DNA from: Sisyra terminalis
Taxonomy: Eukaryota > Arthropoda > Insecta > Neuroptera > Sisyridae
NCBI GenBank assembly: GCA_958496175.1
Contig: OY292277.1
Coordinates: forward strand, 48,929,050 to 48,993,049
Direction: 5' to 3'
DNA: 64,000 nt
This document shows positions 35,840-46,671 of this stretch, in pieces (position 1 is the stretch's first letter; every line of letters begins with the position of its first letter). The position numbers were made by a program, and so were the translations under genes. A model generated the notes under the pieces. The model did no database searches, was not told where the DNA came from, and was given only the letters and a program-made list of their open reading frames with translations.

Positions 35840-38510
35840 TTTTTAATCGCCATACATCGGTAATGATGTTGGATTAAGAAGATTAGATTTAGAAGTCTTC
35901 TGTTATGTTCTTTCAGAGGTTTCTTGATCATAACCTTTGAGAATTTACCTCCTGCATAGCTATTCCAGGATTTTATCAGCTCATTCTGCGTCTATTCGGC
36001 TATTCGATTCAGTGTTATGCACTTTGGTAGGCCTATAGCCGGCTTTGGACCCATAATTGACATTCTTGAACTCGCCTTTGCGAGTACGTTTGCCTCCTAG
36101 TTGCTTTTGATTCCAGAGTGCCCCAGTACCCAAGCAAGTGTCAACTTGGATGTCGCCAAAAAATAATATTGATTAATTAGGAGCTATTAACAATAGGATC
36201 AAGTTTTTTCTGTTTACTGTTTAATGGCAGGCTGAGGTTCTGCATAGTTGAATTTACTTTAATACCATTAGCAGAATTTCTTATTTTGGTGATGATAGTA
36301 TTTAAATATTTGAATTGGGACACATTTTCTTATCTTTTCGATATAATTTATATTATATTCGATATTATTTATATTATATCGTATAATTTGTGATTCTGCT
36401 TTCATATTAGGTGTACCAGAAAGTAAACCTTTAGTAATTCAATTGCCATTTATCAGCTTTAAAGTTATTTCAAAGTGGTACTAAAGATATTTTATGATTA
36501 GAGGAACTTATTAATTTATTGAAAAATACAAATTATTTTTCATTCGGAAGTCTATATTAAAATGGTTAGACCAAAAACCCGAAGGAATATGAATTTGGTA
36601 TTGTTTGCTCTTTGAGATTCACAGGGGAACGACGCAAAGTTGTTACTAAAACATTTTCAATGTTTTATCTTAAATCAAGTAAAAAATATCTATATCTCAG
36701 TACAATTCCGTTTTGAGGTAATATTTATCTTAAAAATTTATATCTTTAATTCTGGAAGACAAAACTAGAGAAAGATATAGAGAAATGCAACCCCATTTGC
36801 CTCCTTTAACCAGCAACCATTGATCATATAATAATCGTTAACATATTACAAACATTTGTTGTTTTAATTTCTATATTTAGAAACTGTTGATGGCTGCTAC
36901 ATGAAAATTGATGCGGCCACCGGCTCAACTTATCTATTCAAAACAGAATGACATTAATTTTTTTTCATAATGAATGTATTTTTAATCCACGACTGACTTA
37001 AATGAAATGTGATAAATGCCAGGTGGAATTTGACATCATTTTTTCCGCGTCCAATTAAATGGAAATTGGTTGGTGTCATCGTTAAAAATTTGGAATTTTT
37101 CCCTATAAATTTCCAACAATTTTTCAACGAAGTCATACACACCAACTAGGTATTAATGGGAGCGAATAGAATGGACGTATTCAACAATTTCTCGAAATCC
37201 ATTTGGTAACAAAGTTAATACCAAGTATTCATTAAACTTTAAGATTAACAAACGTTATTATTATTATTATCTGTATATTAAATATTATTTCTAAAGACAA
37301 GTTACGACCTTTTCAAAGTTGTTTTCATAGAACTTAATCTCTTCATCCGCAGTTTTCAAAATGAAAGTTAATATAACATGTCAAAGATAAATAGCGTTGG
37401 TTTGTAAAACGGAAATAATATGTTTGGAAATTTTCCATTGAGCTTACACGTTTTTTAGGAAATGATTTCAACTAATTTAAACCGATATGTCATGTAAAAT
37501 TTAAATATTTTTCTCATTAGTTTATTCCAATTATCTTTGTCTCATTAAATGCCAGGAATTATATTGTAAGAACCAACTATAAACTGAGAATATAATTAAA
37601 TTCATCAAACTCATATTACATTTGCAATATTGTCAAATTTATAATTTTTTACTGTGCAAATATAGTGCAACATTTTTTTAGTTGTGGTCCGATGTAAAAT
37701 TAAATTTAAATCATCCCTCTATGTTGCTCTTGTATTGTCCCCCGAGATCGGGGATCTGGCTCCAACGATACAAGCATATAAATAAATAATTTGCATAAAA
37801 ATTGTTGCTCTATTTACATTTTTAACTCAAAATGAACTATCACGTATGCAATTATTTTTTAAATTATAAAATTACCATTTAATATTTGCCCTTTATACAC
37901 ATTGGCTGGGGACCTATCTATCTATGATTTGAAATTTCATTGGTCTACAAAATAAAAAGTAGTGAATATTTTTTTTCCAAATTGTGGACTTATTAGAAAG
38001 ATTGAACTTTTCCGTTTATAATTTAAATAATCTTCAAGGTGACTTTTTTTTACTAATTTTTCAGTACATTTTCGATTGTTTGGGGTTCTATTTCAACAAT
38101 GGTAAATTTAATGTTATACCTCAAGGCGTAAATTGTCTTTATATGGTTTGCCTAATATTTAATTTTTACAATAATTCACAAGAAATAATTAACTCACAAA
38201 CAATTCTGTCTTTTAATATCTTTTAAATAGACTACTGTGAAATGGTGTAGGTTTTATTTCCCTAGGATGTAAACAAAATGTTTCTCTAAATTAAATTAAA
38301 TTAAATTAATTATTAATATTATAATTACAAGTACGGTGGAAAAATTTTTAATTGGCACCTTATGCAAAATGAATTTGCCCACTTGTAAAAATAATAAAAA
38401 AATACATTTTGATTATCAACAGGTACTAATTTCGCAGCCACATTGAACTTGATCTAATGTTCCAAAATAATATTAAAAATAGTATTCTGATGACAAATCT
38501 CTAAAAATGG
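35840..38510. other. AT-rich stretch, no gene seen
   Basis: The 3' tail of the LINE may run to about 35930. Beyond it there are only short frames and simple sequence (an att/tat-rich stretch at 36350-36400, tattattatt at 37260). No repeat ends recognised. Confidence 0.4.
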
Positions 38511-39240
38511 CAAAGGACATAGGACGATAAGGATAGTGAATCGGCCCCAGAAGGGTATTTGGTTCATAATTTCAGAGTATGTTGGTACTATTAAGATACA
38601 TTGATTCGGCAAATTTCAGATCCCTATGTATTACCGATTCTGTAAAAATTGAAAAAAGCTGGAATCTGAAATAAAATATTTTCTCAGAAACTTGTGAATC
38701 GATTTATTTGAATTTTGGATATGTTTTAGGGGCTGATGGTAGCTTCTAGAAAAAAAATTAAGAGCTTTATCGGTTTATAAGATTTTTGAAAGAAGAGAGC
38801 TTTTAATTGTAATTTTTAACCATGATACAGTTTTGGTACAATTACGAAATTATTTTCTTCGAATTCTCCATCCAATTTTCTTTAAAGTCTTGAATCTTTT
38901 AAATTTTAAAAAATGGTACGCCATATTGAAAAAAATTAAAAACCAATTTTCTTACCCAGAAATCCATTAATGATTTAAATTACACTTGATACTGACTTAA
39001 TCATAATAGGGCCAAATAATTTTCATATTGTAACGTGACATCTCAAAACTGTATTCAGATGGCGTTATTTGTTCTTTAATTTCTTTTGGAAATAAATAAT
39101 CACTTTATTAAAATACTTGTAAACACAATCACTCAAATGACAATGATCACTTTTAATTCAAATCACACTAATAATCGCTTTGTTGTCACGGAAATTCACA
39201 ACTGAATTTCTATACAGAACTCCCCCTGGGCTTGAACTGA

Positions 39241-39256
39241 GCGCCTTATGTACCCG
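39241..39256 (-). promoter_or_regulatory. TATA-like box of the LTR
   Basis: The minus strand reads GGGTACATAAGGCGC about 10 bases downstream of the first heat-shock trimer. A TCAGTT initiator-like word follows 11 bases later and another (ATTCAGTTG) about 46 bases later. Neither is at the ideal 30-base spacing, so the start site is uncertain. Confidence 0.35.
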
Positions 39257-39265
39257 CAACCCAAC

Positions 39266-39323
39266 ATTCTAGAATATTCCAATGTTCGCGAACGTTCCAC
39301 CACCTACTAGATGTTTCGAGAAC
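39266..39323 (-). promoter_or_regulatory. Cluster of heat-shock elements in the LTR
   Basis: Contiguous alternating nTTCn/nGAAn units form two perfect trimers, ATTCTAGAATATTCC (39266-39280) and GTTCGCGAACGTTCC (39284-39298). A dimer TTTCGAGAAC follows (39314-39323). Three contiguous units are the accepted minimum for heat-shock factor binding. The cluster lies directly upstream (minus strand) of the TATA-like box, as in hsp promoters. Confidence 0.75.
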
Positions 39324-40282
39324 AATCTATATGTACATTCGCATTGGTGGGAGGGCGATAGAAATCACTCAGCCAATCGCGTGCCGGCATGGCACAAAGA
39401 GAGAGACAGATTTTGTCCCTTTCTGTTACAATATTAATGATTGAATTAATTTAATAGGAGACAATTGTTTTCTAATTATTGTTGTTAATATTTTCTATTA
39501 TTTGCACTCGTATAGTAATCGAGTAAGCTCTGTATCTGTTCATTACATTAATGGATTTTTGGGTAAAAAAACGGTTTTATTTTTTTTCAATATGGCGTAC
39601 CGTTTTTTAAAATTTAAGGAAATTGGATGGAGAACTCGAAGAAAATAATTTCGTAATTGTACCAAAACTGTATCATGGTTAAAAATTAAAAGAAAAAGTT
39701 CTCTTTTTTCAAGGATCTTATAAACCGATAAAGCTCTTAATTTTTTTTTCTCGAAGCTACCATCAGCCCTTAAAACATATCCCAAATTCAAATAAATCGA
39801 TTCACAAATTTCTGAGAATTTTTTTTTTCTGATTTCCAGCTTTTTTCGATTTTTGAAGAAACGGTAATACATAGGGATCTGAAACTTGTCGAATCAATGC
39901 ATCTTAATAGTACCAACATACCCTGAAATTATGAACCAAATATCCTTCTGGGGCCAATTCACTATTCTTATCGTCCTGTGTCTTTTATTGCTGGAACTAG
40001 TGCTTATAGAAGGAGCTTTCAATGAGTATGTTAACATTTACTCAAAGGCATATAGGGCAAAAAAAAAATTATAGGGGAAATCTTCGATTTTATCCCAAAT
40101 TTTTCACCTACATTTTGAACTTGGTTTTAAATGGAATTACCATAATAACACTTTTTTACTTTAATTGTATAAAGGAATTTTTCATTAACAATCTTCTTTT
40201 TTTTTTCAATATTTTTATCAAATTACTAATTCAATGCTAAAAAACTGCCCAAACTAAATAATAATATAATATAATAAAATAA

Positions 40283-41500
40283 CTTTCCTTCCTCCTGGAA
40301 AAAAGCTCGCATAGTTGTTGTCCAAAAAAATTCAAAACCCAAAAATAAAATCATGAACTATCGGCCTATCAGCCTGCTTAGTATATTGTCGAAGCTATTC
40401 GAAAGTTTTAGAAAGAAAATTTTAGCCAATACGCAATTTGGATTTAGGCCTCCACTTGGCGACAAATCTTAAGATTCGTAGAAATAATCGAAAGGGGTTT
40501 TGAAGAAAAAAAATACTCAGTACGTTTGTTCTAGGATGCGCCACAAGCGTTCGATCGAATTTGGCATCAAGGGCTACCCACAAAGCTTCAGAACTTCCAT
40601 ATCCCTGAGGATCTATATATCTTAATTTCTTCGTTTTTGAGCAATCGCTTCTTCCAAATCAAAATGGATAACCAGCTATCAAAGGAAAAACTTATCCACT
40701 CGGGAGTACCTTAGGGATCGGTATTGGGTTTAATCCTTTTCAATCTCTACGTTGCTGACTTTCCGTCACTAGACCACTGTATAGCCTCAATGTACACGGA
40801 TGACATCGCCATCATCAACCTGGACACAGATCTTCAAAGGGCCTTTCAGAAAACCCAGCAGTCTATCAACCACCTATCTTCCTGGGTCAGTAAATGGAAG
40901 ATTCTTATAAACCCATCTAAAAGCATTGTCAAAATCTTCTCTCTAAGACGTTTCTCCAACCAACTGGATCCTATCGTAATGGATCACATGGAAATTCCGT
41001 GGAGTGAGAAAAAAACACCTGTTAAATATCTGGGCATACTTCTGGACTCAAAATTAACATGGCAAAGCCACATCTCAAGTAAAATCAGAAAAGCCAACCC
41101 TCGACTCATCCAACTATACCCACTTATCAACAGAAGGTCTCGTCTAAGTATGGAATGTTCACTGATGATATACAAATCAGTCATTAGACCACTTCTCACA
41201 TAACCTTCTTGCGCAGTCTGACTTCCATCGTCAAAGAAAAATCACAATTACCTATAGGTGTTCCAAAATAGAGTCTTGGGGATCATCACTAAAGCTCCAT
41301 GATATGTGAGAAATAACCAAATTCATTACGAAATGAAAGTCCCATACATAAAAGACTTTCTAATCTAACTTATAAGGAATTTCCTTAACGGCCTGGAAAA
41401 TTGTCCTAGTGCGAAGAACTAGGCTTGAGGGAAACTCTAAAACAAAGAAGATTGAAGCAAAAACTCCCTCAAGAGCTCCAAGAAATAGCAGTTGCTTGAC
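40283..41500 (+). pseudogene. Jockey-type LINE reverse transcriptase, broken
   Basis: Reading frames give 'PSSWKKARIVVV' and 'NYRPISLLSILSKLFES' (reverse transcriptase domain 1), then 'FGFRP', an 'AFDRIWHQGL' region, 'FLSNRFFQIKMDNQLSKE' and 'GVP*GSVLG' with a TAG replacing the glutamine. These are followed by the longest intact frame at 40724-41203. That frame has 'LILFNLYVADFP' and YTDD (usual FADD), then 'VKYLGILLDSKLTWQSHI' and 'LMIYKSVIRPLLT'. A stop follows and the C-terminal part degrades to about 41500. The order is that of the Jockey clade. Endonuclease and ORF1 are missing, and a gaagata repeat (about 41536-41560) marks the 3' edge. Confidence 0.85.
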
Positions 41501-41757
41501 CACAAGAACAAGAACAATCAACAAATAAAAACATAGAAGATAGAAGATAGAAGATAGAGGAATGAAGTTTGACTCCTCCAGCTAATCAAAATAAGATTTT
41601 CTCGCTGACTTTGAACAGTTATACTGTGTATACAATATTTAAGATATATTGCAGTCCAATTTATGTAGTATAATTTAATATAATAATATATAAAAAAAAT
41701 CATATCACAAACATAAATTTGAACAGAAGTTCAAACAAAAATATTCGTGACGTATTG

Positions 41758-41802
41758 CCCAGATACGTATTTCGATTGCCAAGCGATCTTCCTCAGCGGT
41801 CA
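41758..41802 (-). ncRNA. Hammerhead-ribozyme-like motif
   Basis: Minus strand: CCG before CTGAGGA, stem II GATCGC/GCAATC with one mismatch, GAAA, ATACGTAT, C as cleavage residue, and TGG. The first stem I pair is G with T, a wobble. Core residues are intact; the extra A after CTGAGGA is shared with the other copies. Confidence 0.45.
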
Positions 41803-41896
41803 TCAAGTTGTTTGGATCACTCCGTGATCTAATGCTTGGATTCATCTGCTGTGTTAATCAGCACAAAGCAGTTACGGAGTGATCCAAACTACTTGA

Positions 41897-41942
41897 TGAC
41901 CACTGATGAAGATTGCTTGGCAATCGAAATACGTATTTGGGC
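41897..41942 (+). ncRNA. Hammerhead-ribozyme-like motif, best copy
   Basis: Plus strand: CCA (41900-41902), CTGATGA (41903-41909), extra A, stem II GATTGC (41911-41916) with loop TTG and GCAATC (41920-41925), GAAA (41926-41929). Then TACGTAT gives a minimal stem III, T at 41937 is the cleavage position, and TGG (41938-41940) pairs with CCA. All core positions of a type I hammerhead are present. The RNA would self-cleave after 41937 if active. Confidence 0.55.
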
Positions 41943-42063
41943 AATCGTCACGAATATTTTTGTTTGAACTTCTGTTCAAATTTATGTTTGTGGTATGATT
42001 TTTTTATATATTATTATATTAAATTATACTACATAAATTGGACTGCAATATATCCTCCAGCTA

Positions 42064-43940
42064 CTTAAACGCCGCCTAAAAACCAATTGCCTGTTATCAG
42101 CACCATGATATACCAGCAAATTGGTGAACTGGTGCAAATTAGCCCACAAAAAAAATATTTTTCAGAAGAAAGTTCTCTGCAATTAAATACATCGATACAG
42201 AAACCATTCACGAACCATTGGAGCTTTTTTTTCGTATGTATTACCTAAGAATCGATTTGCTATTTATCAAAAAATCATTCTTCATACAATTTTTAAAAGG
42301 AATTGAATAAAATATGTTTTCCATTTTTTTGATACTTTGAACTGTTTTCCGAATTGCGACATATCATAAAGGAGACCATATAAAAAACAGAGCTCTACAA
42401 AAAAAGAAATATCAATTTTCCAACTGAAATTCTCTTTTTAATGGGTTTTAATAATTTATTTTAAACAGACCATATCTTAATATTGCTTTTTTTTAAATTA
42501 CAATTTCCTATATCAATATTCACTTAATTAAATTCATATATAAACGCAGCATGTATATGAGATTCTTCAATGGCTCATAAAAATAAATTTAATTTTCAAC
42601 TAATAATCAAGCACGGAAAATTTACATTGCATATTCTATCTACGTGTAATTTATGTTTAAAAATACCTAAGTAAAACTCCTGAATTCACTGGGAAATACC
42701 AATTTGTTTCGTAGAACTTACTTTTCCTTTTAATTTAATTAAAATAACGGCAAGGAAAAGCTAAGATCTTTACTTAATATAACGAAACTAAAATGTATGT
42801 ATTCCTAGATAATTTTAATCACATTTTACATGTACGACCTTTTGTTCTTGAATGTAAGGAAAACTTAAAAAAAAAACGTTTTTTTATTTCTAAAAGGTAA
42901 ATATCTTTAAGCTTCAATTTATTAAAGGTATTATAATAAAACTTTTCAGTTTCTTAAACTGTTAATCAAGACAATGAATGCAGTAATTTGCTATAAACTT
43001 TCTACCTATGACCTTTAATATTAAATCTATAAATATCTTCTTCATATAATATAAAATTGGCTTTAACAACTTTCAAAGAAAACGGCTCACATTTAAAACA
43101 AAAATTCAATTTTGAATTATAAAATATTACAAACTTTGAACTTTTCATTTCTAAAATATTCAAATCAATAACTCGCTTATGTGAGTGGGCAAATTATTGA
43201 AAGCTTCCGTATTTTCAATATAATTAACAATTACACTAAAACTTTTGCAACTCGAAAGACTGAAACTTTACACTTATCCTTCTCACCCGCCTTTCAAACA
43301 ATTATAAGTTTGGCATCAAAAATTTAGAGGTCGTAACTATTACCTATACGTTTGAATTAAGGACAATAAAAACTTTATCAAGCGTTAATTAAGGAATCAC
43401 TTAGATGTTTAATCAGTGCATCTGAAGTGCCATAAATTATATGAACAAAGTTCTTTAAGTTTCCAAGTAGGAAATTCTCTTTTCTTCACTGAAAATGGCA
43501 ATAATAATTGATTGTAATCAAATTAGGACCCAATTTGAAAATGGTTTGTTTCTTTGAATAATTTTTCGACGCAAATATAACTTTATTTTTCCTGACTAAT
43601 ATTATCCTGTCAAAGTTAGTACCATGCAAAAAATTAAATTTAAATATTTTGTCGTAAGACTTAAAAAGAAAGGGACTAAACTTTTGTTCTTTACATTTTA
43701 TTGAAACTTGTTAAGATTACCCGCAACTTCATATGATCTTAACAGTTTAATATGGTTTTTAAATGTGATACAAAACTGCTATTTCAGACAGAAGATTGGC
43801 AGTAAGGCGATTAATTAAAAGATTAGAAGATATTTTACTAAGTTTTTTGTTTCTTCCACCTCTATGGGTTTGGTGATTTCATCTTCCATGTCTTCCTGTC
43901 CTATGCAAGATGTTCTGCCTCAAGTAATGAGTGCCCAGTT
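42064..43940. other. AT-rich stretch, no gene seen
   Basis: I find no frame with a domain, no terminal repeats and no tandem repeat. Confidence 0.4.
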
Positions 43941-43942
43941 TA

Positions 43943-44889
43943 TCTATTATTATAAAGAGGAAAGATTTAATTGTTTGTTTGCTTTGAATAGGCTCCGAAA
44001 CTACTTGACCGATTTTAAAAATTCTTTCACTGTAAGGAAGCTACACTATTTCCGGTGAACATAGGCTATATTAAATTTTCAAAAAAATTAAGGGATCCAC
44101 ACTAAAACTCCAATAATGTAACCCAAGGTCTGAAAAAATGACCAAAAAAAAAATTCTTTTATCGCGTGTGCTGTGAAAACTATTAGTTATAGAACAAAAT
44201 AATGTAATACGATTTTGTAGAACATATCATTATCTACAAAAAATAAGACAACAGCATATGTCTAACTGTTATAGTTATGTCACAATAAGTGTTTTTTCAT
44301 TTTTAAAAATATATATAAATGCCACCGTTATAAAAGCTCTTTTATTTATACTTTGGGATTAATCCTTATCAAAATAAATGACTTAATATTTAAGTTTGCT
44401 TCAATACCATTATATAACTTTTTGAGTTATTCAATTTGAACATTCCATTCGAAAGATACCACAAGTTTAAAAATTTAAATTATTTGAAAAATGTCGCATG
44501 GTCACCCCATTTTCCTTATAATTAAGATCAACTTTATTGAACTTGGCGATATTTTTTATTTATGTATAGATGCTGATTGATTAACAGATTATTTGGTCTA
44601 CGGTAGGTATACCTACCGCAGCTATACGCAATAGATATACTCTTTGAGATATTTATAAATATTTTTTGAAAATTAATTGATTATTACATAGAACTATTTT
44701 ATTTTTTGTAACAGTTTATTAAATGTGTCTTTTTAAAGTTGACAAAATAGTGTTTTTAAGTATAATTATGTTTTTCGTAAAAGAAATAAGAAAAATAAAA
44801 ATTTTCATTTACCACTACAAGTGGCAAATTTGAAAAGAAAACATAATCTACACCTACGGTACGCAGACGAAGTTGCGGGAATCAGCTAG
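43943..44889 (+). mobile_element. Non-autonomous Helitron, copy 4, 947 bp
   Basis: It begins TCTATTATTATAAAGAGG after an A and ends GCAGACGAAGTTGCGGGAATCAGCTAG (hairpin part plus CTAG) before a T. It equals the 25198-26144 copy in length and is similar along the whole length, including the paired GGTAGGTATACCTACC in the middle. No coding capacity. The small frame at 43864-44058 crosses the 5' border and is spurious. Confidence 0.85.
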
Positions 44890-44891
44890 TT

Positions 44892-45947
44892 TTATATATA
44901 ACTCTTATATTATTATACTCTTACTATACCTCGTTGATTTTTTCCTTATATCCTCCGGTGTTGGGGACTAGAATGAACTTGAGCCTCGATTTTTCTAAAA
45001 CTGCATTTTAGTTTAGGAAATCCCATTTCTTTCGATAATTTGTACTTTTTTTTTTTGGTTGTAACTGAAGCTTAAATGACAGATTGTGTGAGGTACTCTA
45101 TACTTTAGACAGACACTTGTTAGATTCCATAAGTTTTTCTTCCATTTTCTTAAGCCCGTTTAATTTTCTCTCATTTTTTCCCTCTATTTTATTTGTGATC
45201 TCTTTTTATTTTTGTAGTGATAGTTCGATCCTTCTTTTTAATTCCCCCAATATAAAAAAAATTATTATGAATTATAAGGGAAATATATAAATAATCCTTG
45301 AAATCAACTATTTTTCTTGCCTTTTCTCATTTAAGATTTTCCTTCGCAAAAGTTAATTTTATTCATTTTTTGAAGTTATTTCACCACCAACAACTGTTCA
45401 TATAACAAATTTTAATTAATTTAAAGTTTACGAAAACTTTTAATTTTCATTAAAAGCTTCTGGTAATTCTTAAAACTTCAGTCATAGAACTTCAAAGGAT
45501 TAATTCAAAATTTCTTTGATTCAAAATCAAAATTTTAACTCCAGAAGAATATGGCATCTAATAATGCTAAAATCAAATATTTTTGGTGAAGAAAGTAAAT
45601 CAAAATTTTCCTAAATTTAGTTGCGAATAGTTGACACTGAGTTGATGATTTATTGTATAGGATTTCTTACAATTAAAACAAAATAAAGACGAAACTTAAA
45701 TTTTTTGAAAAATTTGCAATCAAATTTTATTAAAATTTATTTAGTATCTCACGTTTAAGTCAGTAAAAAATAAATTTGCATTTAATGCATTAAATTAGCA
45801 AGGGTTTAATTTTCTTTCTACTTCAAAGCTAAATTTATTTGTCTGAAACTTTTATGATTTTTTCATTTATAAAATTCTTTAATTTTTCATTGATTTTGAG
45901 CAGAAATTTCCGAATAGAAAAACCTTCCTTATAGATTATTGTTAGCA
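44892..45947. other. AT-rich stretch, no gene seen
   Basis: A T-rich, F/S-rich frame at 45084-45290 reflects base composition. Nothing else recognised. Confidence 0.4.
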
Positions 45948-45955
45948 GTGGCGTA

Positions 45956-46656
45956 GCTGGGTAACCAAGGGCCCTGGAGGAAATTAAAAAATGGGGCCTC
46001 ACTGCTGTGTAAACTGATTAGGATTTATCAAATAAAAATATGAAATATCCAAATACTTTAAAAATGCTAAGCTACTTAAGTTCTTTTTTGTGCACTGTAG
46101 GGCAGGTAATAAAAATATAAAACAGTAACAACATAAATTACAATTAATACTTGGGGTAGGTTTGGCTAATAAAACGAAATAGAGAAGATTTAAGGGTTTA
46201 TTATACAAAGGTCGGGCCTACCAACTGACTAAATAACAATTATATTTACAATTTTTTCCCAGCTTTAGTTTTCGCAAAAGGATCAATGACTTTGTTTAAA
46301 TCCAGGCTTGATGAAGTTTTATTTTCAATTGCTATTAGCGATAAATATCGAAGTCGAGTTTGGCCCATATTTTTTCTTAAATAATTTTTTATTATTTTTA
46401 ATTTTCTAAATGACCTTTCAGCTGCTGCAGAAGGGACAGGAATTGTAAAGAATAATAACATCGCTGTAAATACTTCCGTTAAGTCGCATTCTAGCACTAT
46501 ATTTTTGCTCATTATTTCCTTACATAATTGGTGAACTTCCAACTGAATTTCCAAAAGTTCAAATCGATCGAGATTTCTGGTAAGGATTCGAGGCCCCCCT
46601 GAACTTGAGGGCCCTGGGGCACTGCCCCGCCTAGCCCCTAGGTAGCTACGCCACTG
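45956..46656 (-). mobile_element. hAT element of the CAGTGGCGTAGC family, copy 2, 701 bp
   Basis: Perfect 8 bp target duplication ATTGTTAG at 45948-45955 and 46657-46664. Ends are CAGTGGCGTAGCTGGG and the complement of CAGTGGCGTAGCTACC. It is a deletion derivative of a larger hAT transposon: only the terminal segments and the last coding segment remain. Confidence 0.9.
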
Positions 46657-46671
46657 ATTGTTAGTAGACAA
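46246..46671 (-). CDS. hAT dimerisation-domain fragment, open frame of 141 codons
   Basis: An uninterrupted frame. Residues 1-6 come from the flanking DNA, and about 7-32 read through the terminal repeat ('QWRSYLGARRGSAPGPSSSG'). From about 35 on there is the C-terminal part of a hAT transposase: 'ILTRNLDRFELLEIQLEVHQ', 'VFTAMLLFFTIPV', then the hallmark 'SAAAERSFRKLKIIKNYLRK' and 'RLRYLSLIAIEN'. In full hAT proteins this region mediates dimer formation. The RNase H catalytic residues D, D and E are not encoded. Expression is not shown. If made, it could bind full-length transposase and inhibit it, which is an inference. It may equally be an unexpressed relic. Confidence 0.55.
   Translation of the reverse strand: MSTNNQWRSYLGARRGSAPGPSSSGGPRILTRNLDRFELLEIQLEVHQLCKEIMSKNIVLECDLTEVFTAMLLFFTIPVPSAAAERSFRKLKIIKNYLRKNMGQTRLRYLSLIAIENKTSSSLDLNKVIDPFAKTKAGKKL

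Larger units (their letters stand above)
39029..39430 (-). mobile_element. Solo LTR with heat-shock elements, 402 bp
   Basis: The segment begins TGTAACG and ends TGTTACA, flanked by the 4 bp direct repeat ATAT (39025-39028 and 39431-39434). The related hairpin at 51193-52273 has the uninterrupted sequence (in reverse orientation ttttcatattaatgatt), so this is an insertion. TG...CA ends and a 4 bp duplication fit a Gypsy-type or other retroviral-type LTR left after recombination. Read on the minus strand it has an upstream GC-rich part, heat-shock elements (39266-39323), a TACATAAGG box (about 39245-39253), then AATAAA at 39104-39109 and a downstream tail. That is the U3-R-U5 order of an LTR. 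Confidence 0.85.
38515..39982. mobile_element. Long-hairpin element of the GAATCGGCCCC family, copy 1
   Basis: The left arm (38515-38980) and right arm (39546-39982) are reverse complements sharing GGACGATAAG, GTGAATCGGCCCCAGAAGGG, TATGTTGGTACTATTAAGAT and GGTTTATAAGATTTTTGAAA. The second copy at 51193-52273 has the same arms and a shorter centre. The difference is a solo LTR at 39029-39430 inserted in the centre of this copy. Frames inside the arms (for example 39543-39872 minus) are not coding. Confidence 0.8.
41585..42053. mobile_element. Penelope-type inverted pair, copy 2
   Basis: This has the same arms as 27814-28421 (TCAAAATAAGATTTTCTCGC, GTATACAATAT, TTGCAGTCCAATTTATG, the hammerhead-like block) in inverted orientation around a short centre. 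The centre contains GTTACGGAGTGATCC and its complement. Direct repeats CCTCCAGCTA lie at 41575-41584 and 42054-42063 and mark a probable 10 bp target duplication. It sits just after the Jockey LINE 3' end. Confidence 0.65.

Noticed and set aside
35603..35931. Two overlapping minus-strand frames of 64 and 94 residues
   Set aside because: They are antisense to the C-terminal part of the RTE-type LINE, where the plus strand gives the conserved EMWVWRRML and FGHIAR blocks.
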